The notes under the pieces: generated by a model
What the model was told of the DNA's origin: nothing
Database searches by the model: none
What the model saw: the letters and a program-made list of their open reading frames with translations, nothing else
Assembly (NCBI GenBank): GCA_025997475.1
Contig: BNUQ01000072.1
Location: forward strand, 1-7,203
Direction: 5' to 3'
DNA length: 7,203 nucleotides
DNA from: Planctomycetales bacterium
GTDB lineage: Bacteria; Planctomycetota; SZUA-567
In this document: positions 5,997-7,203 of the stretch, in pieces
Position numbering within the stretch: the stretch's first letter is position 1
Layout: the number at the start of each line of letters is the position of its first letter
Position numbers and translations under genes: made by a program

Positions 5997-6015
5997 CTCT
6001 GTCGCATCAGTTGCG

Positions 6016-6221
6016 GAACGCCACGCCCGGTTTGCCGGCGGTGTTGGCGTAAGCTTCCGCCGCCACGGCGACGGCTTGTTCGTGCAAGAGCGAGACCGCG
6101 TTAAGGTCGCGGTTGCTTCCGAGCGAGTCGAGCAAATGCATACAACCGCCGCCCGGTAAATAAAAAACGGTATCGACACCACGCGCCGCGAGAAAAGAAA
6201 AACGTAGTCGGAGAGTTTCAT
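6016..6221 (-). pseudogene. 5' fragment of a thiamine-diphosphate-dependent (acetolactate-synthase-like) enzyme gene, frameshifted and truncated
   Basis: From the ATG at 6221 the frame reads MKLSDYVF, the common start of ThDP enzymes in sugar and surface-glycan loci. The homology then jumps to another frame: FLAARGVDTVFYLPGGG, followed by MHLLDSLG, HEQAVAVAAEAYA (with the Glu that normally activates the cofactor) and GKPGVAF. The switch is at a run of five T on the coding strand (plus-strand A run at 6198-6202); one extra T there would give DYVFSFLAARG and a continuous frame, so a one-base deletion is the simplest cause. The homology stops after GKPGVAF at about 6016, where family members continue with a TTGPG motif; here two codons and TGA follow. 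An ATG at 6234 opens a 75-codon frame through the second part, but its first 11 codons look like the shifted leader. About 500 residues are missing and not found before neuB. It begins just past the FkbM stop, so it was operonic. Confidence 0.78.
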
Positions 6222-6236
6222 CGCATTTACTCATGA

Positions 6237-7203
6237 TTATTCGTCGTCAACAAAACAATAAAGCACAGTCTCGGCAAAAGTAGTGGCGTGATGCCTGACC
6301 ATAAATTTATATTCCGGCACATACTCTTTTAACAAAAGCGGTATCTCATACAGGTCGAGTATTTTGTGGTAAATACAAATAGCAATTTTCGGACGATATT
6401 TCTGAATCGTATTTTTGGCTCCGCGTAACATTTTCAGTTCATACCCCTCAATATCGGCTTTGATAAAAGTCGCCGGGGCGCCATTTAAGAAATCATCCAA
6501 CGAATAAACTTTGGCGTTTTCACCACTGTTTGACGCGGAAAAAACAAAAGAAGAACCGATTAAATTTTCACCGGCAAACGGCGCTGTTTCGGTGTTTTCT
6601 CCCAAACCGGCATTGACACAAACGAGAACGTCATCAGCAATTGCCCATTCGTTTTTCAGTCGATTAGTTCGGCATTGCAAGGCGGCGTAATTGCGCGGCG
6701 ACGGCTCAAAAGCATAGATTTTTTGGGTAAAAGTGGATACATCATACTTTATCCACCATCTTTCAATAGATTCTCCCGTAAAACTTCCCGCATCAATAAA
6801 GATAATACCGGCGTCCTGCTGGGGGTCATATTTAAAAAATTCCGGCAAATAAAAATACTGGTCTGGGCTATAAATACTTGCAAATAATTTCGAGGACTTT
6901 TCGAGTCGCCCTCTAATGACCGTTGAATACACAATTTTCGATTGCTCGTCCGCCAGTATTGATAAAACTTTTTGCGTTTTGTCTTCGTTGTTTTTTAGAA
7001 ATAACACCGTGAATTCACTTAAACCAATGTGGTCAATTTTGCGTTGTTCAAGTTGAGCGATAATTTGTGAAACTGCCGCCGTTTGGCCAACGGTAATAAT
7101 CACAAAGACATCTTTAATTTCAGATAACCGGTCGGGAGAAATTACTTCCAATCCGTCGATTATTTTACCGTGCTTTGCCGGATTATTATCGCATAAATAC
7201 TTT
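6237..7203 (-). CDS. FkbM-family methyltransferase with N-terminal Rossmann-like region, 5' end outside the window
   Basis: A SAM-dependent methyltransferase of the FkbM type, commonly O-methylating sugars of surface glycans. In the 321 visible codons the second half holds the FkbM motifs: IIFIDAGSFTGESIE (SAM-binding motif I), YAFEPSPRNY (the acidic residue for the ribose), YSLDDFL, TFIKADIEGYELKMLRGA and RPKIAICIYHK. These are followed by YKFMVRHH and ETVLYCF at the end. The first visible part, LCDNNPAKHGKIIDGLEVISPDRL and the following VFVIITV, resembles the small Rossmann-like domain often fused ahead of FkbM in polysaccharide loci. The frame is open to the right edge, so a start near 7151 (a TTG) would be wrong: the coding similarity continues upstream. 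The gene is visibly more AT-rich than pta or purH, as often in transferred glycan genes. It ends 15 bases before the TPP-enzyme remnant. Confidence 0.9.
   Translation of the reverse strand, partial: KYLCDNNPAKHGKIIDGLEVISPDRLSEIKDVFVIITVGQTAAVSQIIAQLEQRKIDHIGLSEFTVLFLKNNEDKTQKVLSILADEQSKIVYSTVIRGRLEKSSKLFASIYSPDQYFYLPEFFKYDPQQDAGIIFIDAGSFTGESIERWWIKYDVSTFTQKIYAFEPSPRNYAALQCRTNRLKNEWAIADDVLVCVNAGLGENTETAPFAGENLIGSSFVFSASNSGENAKVYSLDDFLNGAPATFIKADIEGYELKMLRGAKNTIQKYRPKIAICIYHKILDLYEIPLLLKEYVPEYKFMVRHHATTFAETVLYCFVDDE

Overview
All genes recognised here lie on the minus strand, so transcription runs from high to low coordinates. The window suggests a fermentative, Gram-negative-type bacterium: it carries surface-glycan genes (a sialic-acid-synthase-like enzyme, a KdsC-like phosphatase, a FkbM methyltransferase, a membrane O-acyltransferase) and a phosphotransacetylase for acetate metabolism. 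No taxonomic marker is present, and I do not assign a phylum.

Right part (about 3537-7203): a surface-sugar locus that has been rearranged. It runs from a FkbM methyltransferase cut by the window edge, to the ruined 5' end of a thiamine-diphosphate enzyme (one frameshift, then loss of everything past about residue 70), to an Rpn/PD-(D/E)XK nuclease-transposase-like gene beginning just past the break. It ends with a NeuB-like nonulosonate synthase directly followed by a HAD phosphatase. These last two could make and then dephosphorylate a nine-carbon sialic-acid-like sugar.

Middle (about 2890-3536): a gene graveyard. A 20-codon tail of a HicA-type toxin gene overlaps a HicB-type antitoxin gene. 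The antitoxin gene keeps a good ribosome binding site, but codon 8 is a stop and its 3' end is replaced by a 146-bp element with 20-bp terminal inverted repeats (a MITE-like element). A short AT-rich repeat island follows.

Left part (1-2873): a housekeeping cluster of phosphotransacetylase (pta), an HPr phosphocarrier that lacks the usual regulatory serine, and a stand-alone AICAR transformylase (the PurH C-terminal domain only). After 92 bases comes the most striking feature: the 5' end of an acyltransferase-3 (OafA-type) gene. It has eight copies of a tetranucleotide (AAGC on the coding strand) between its only plausible ATG and the conserved first membrane segment. With eight copies the ATG frame hits a stop after 20 residues; with seven or ten copies it would read into the acyltransferase. 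This is the design of a phase-variable (contingency) surface-modification gene, seen here in the OFF state.
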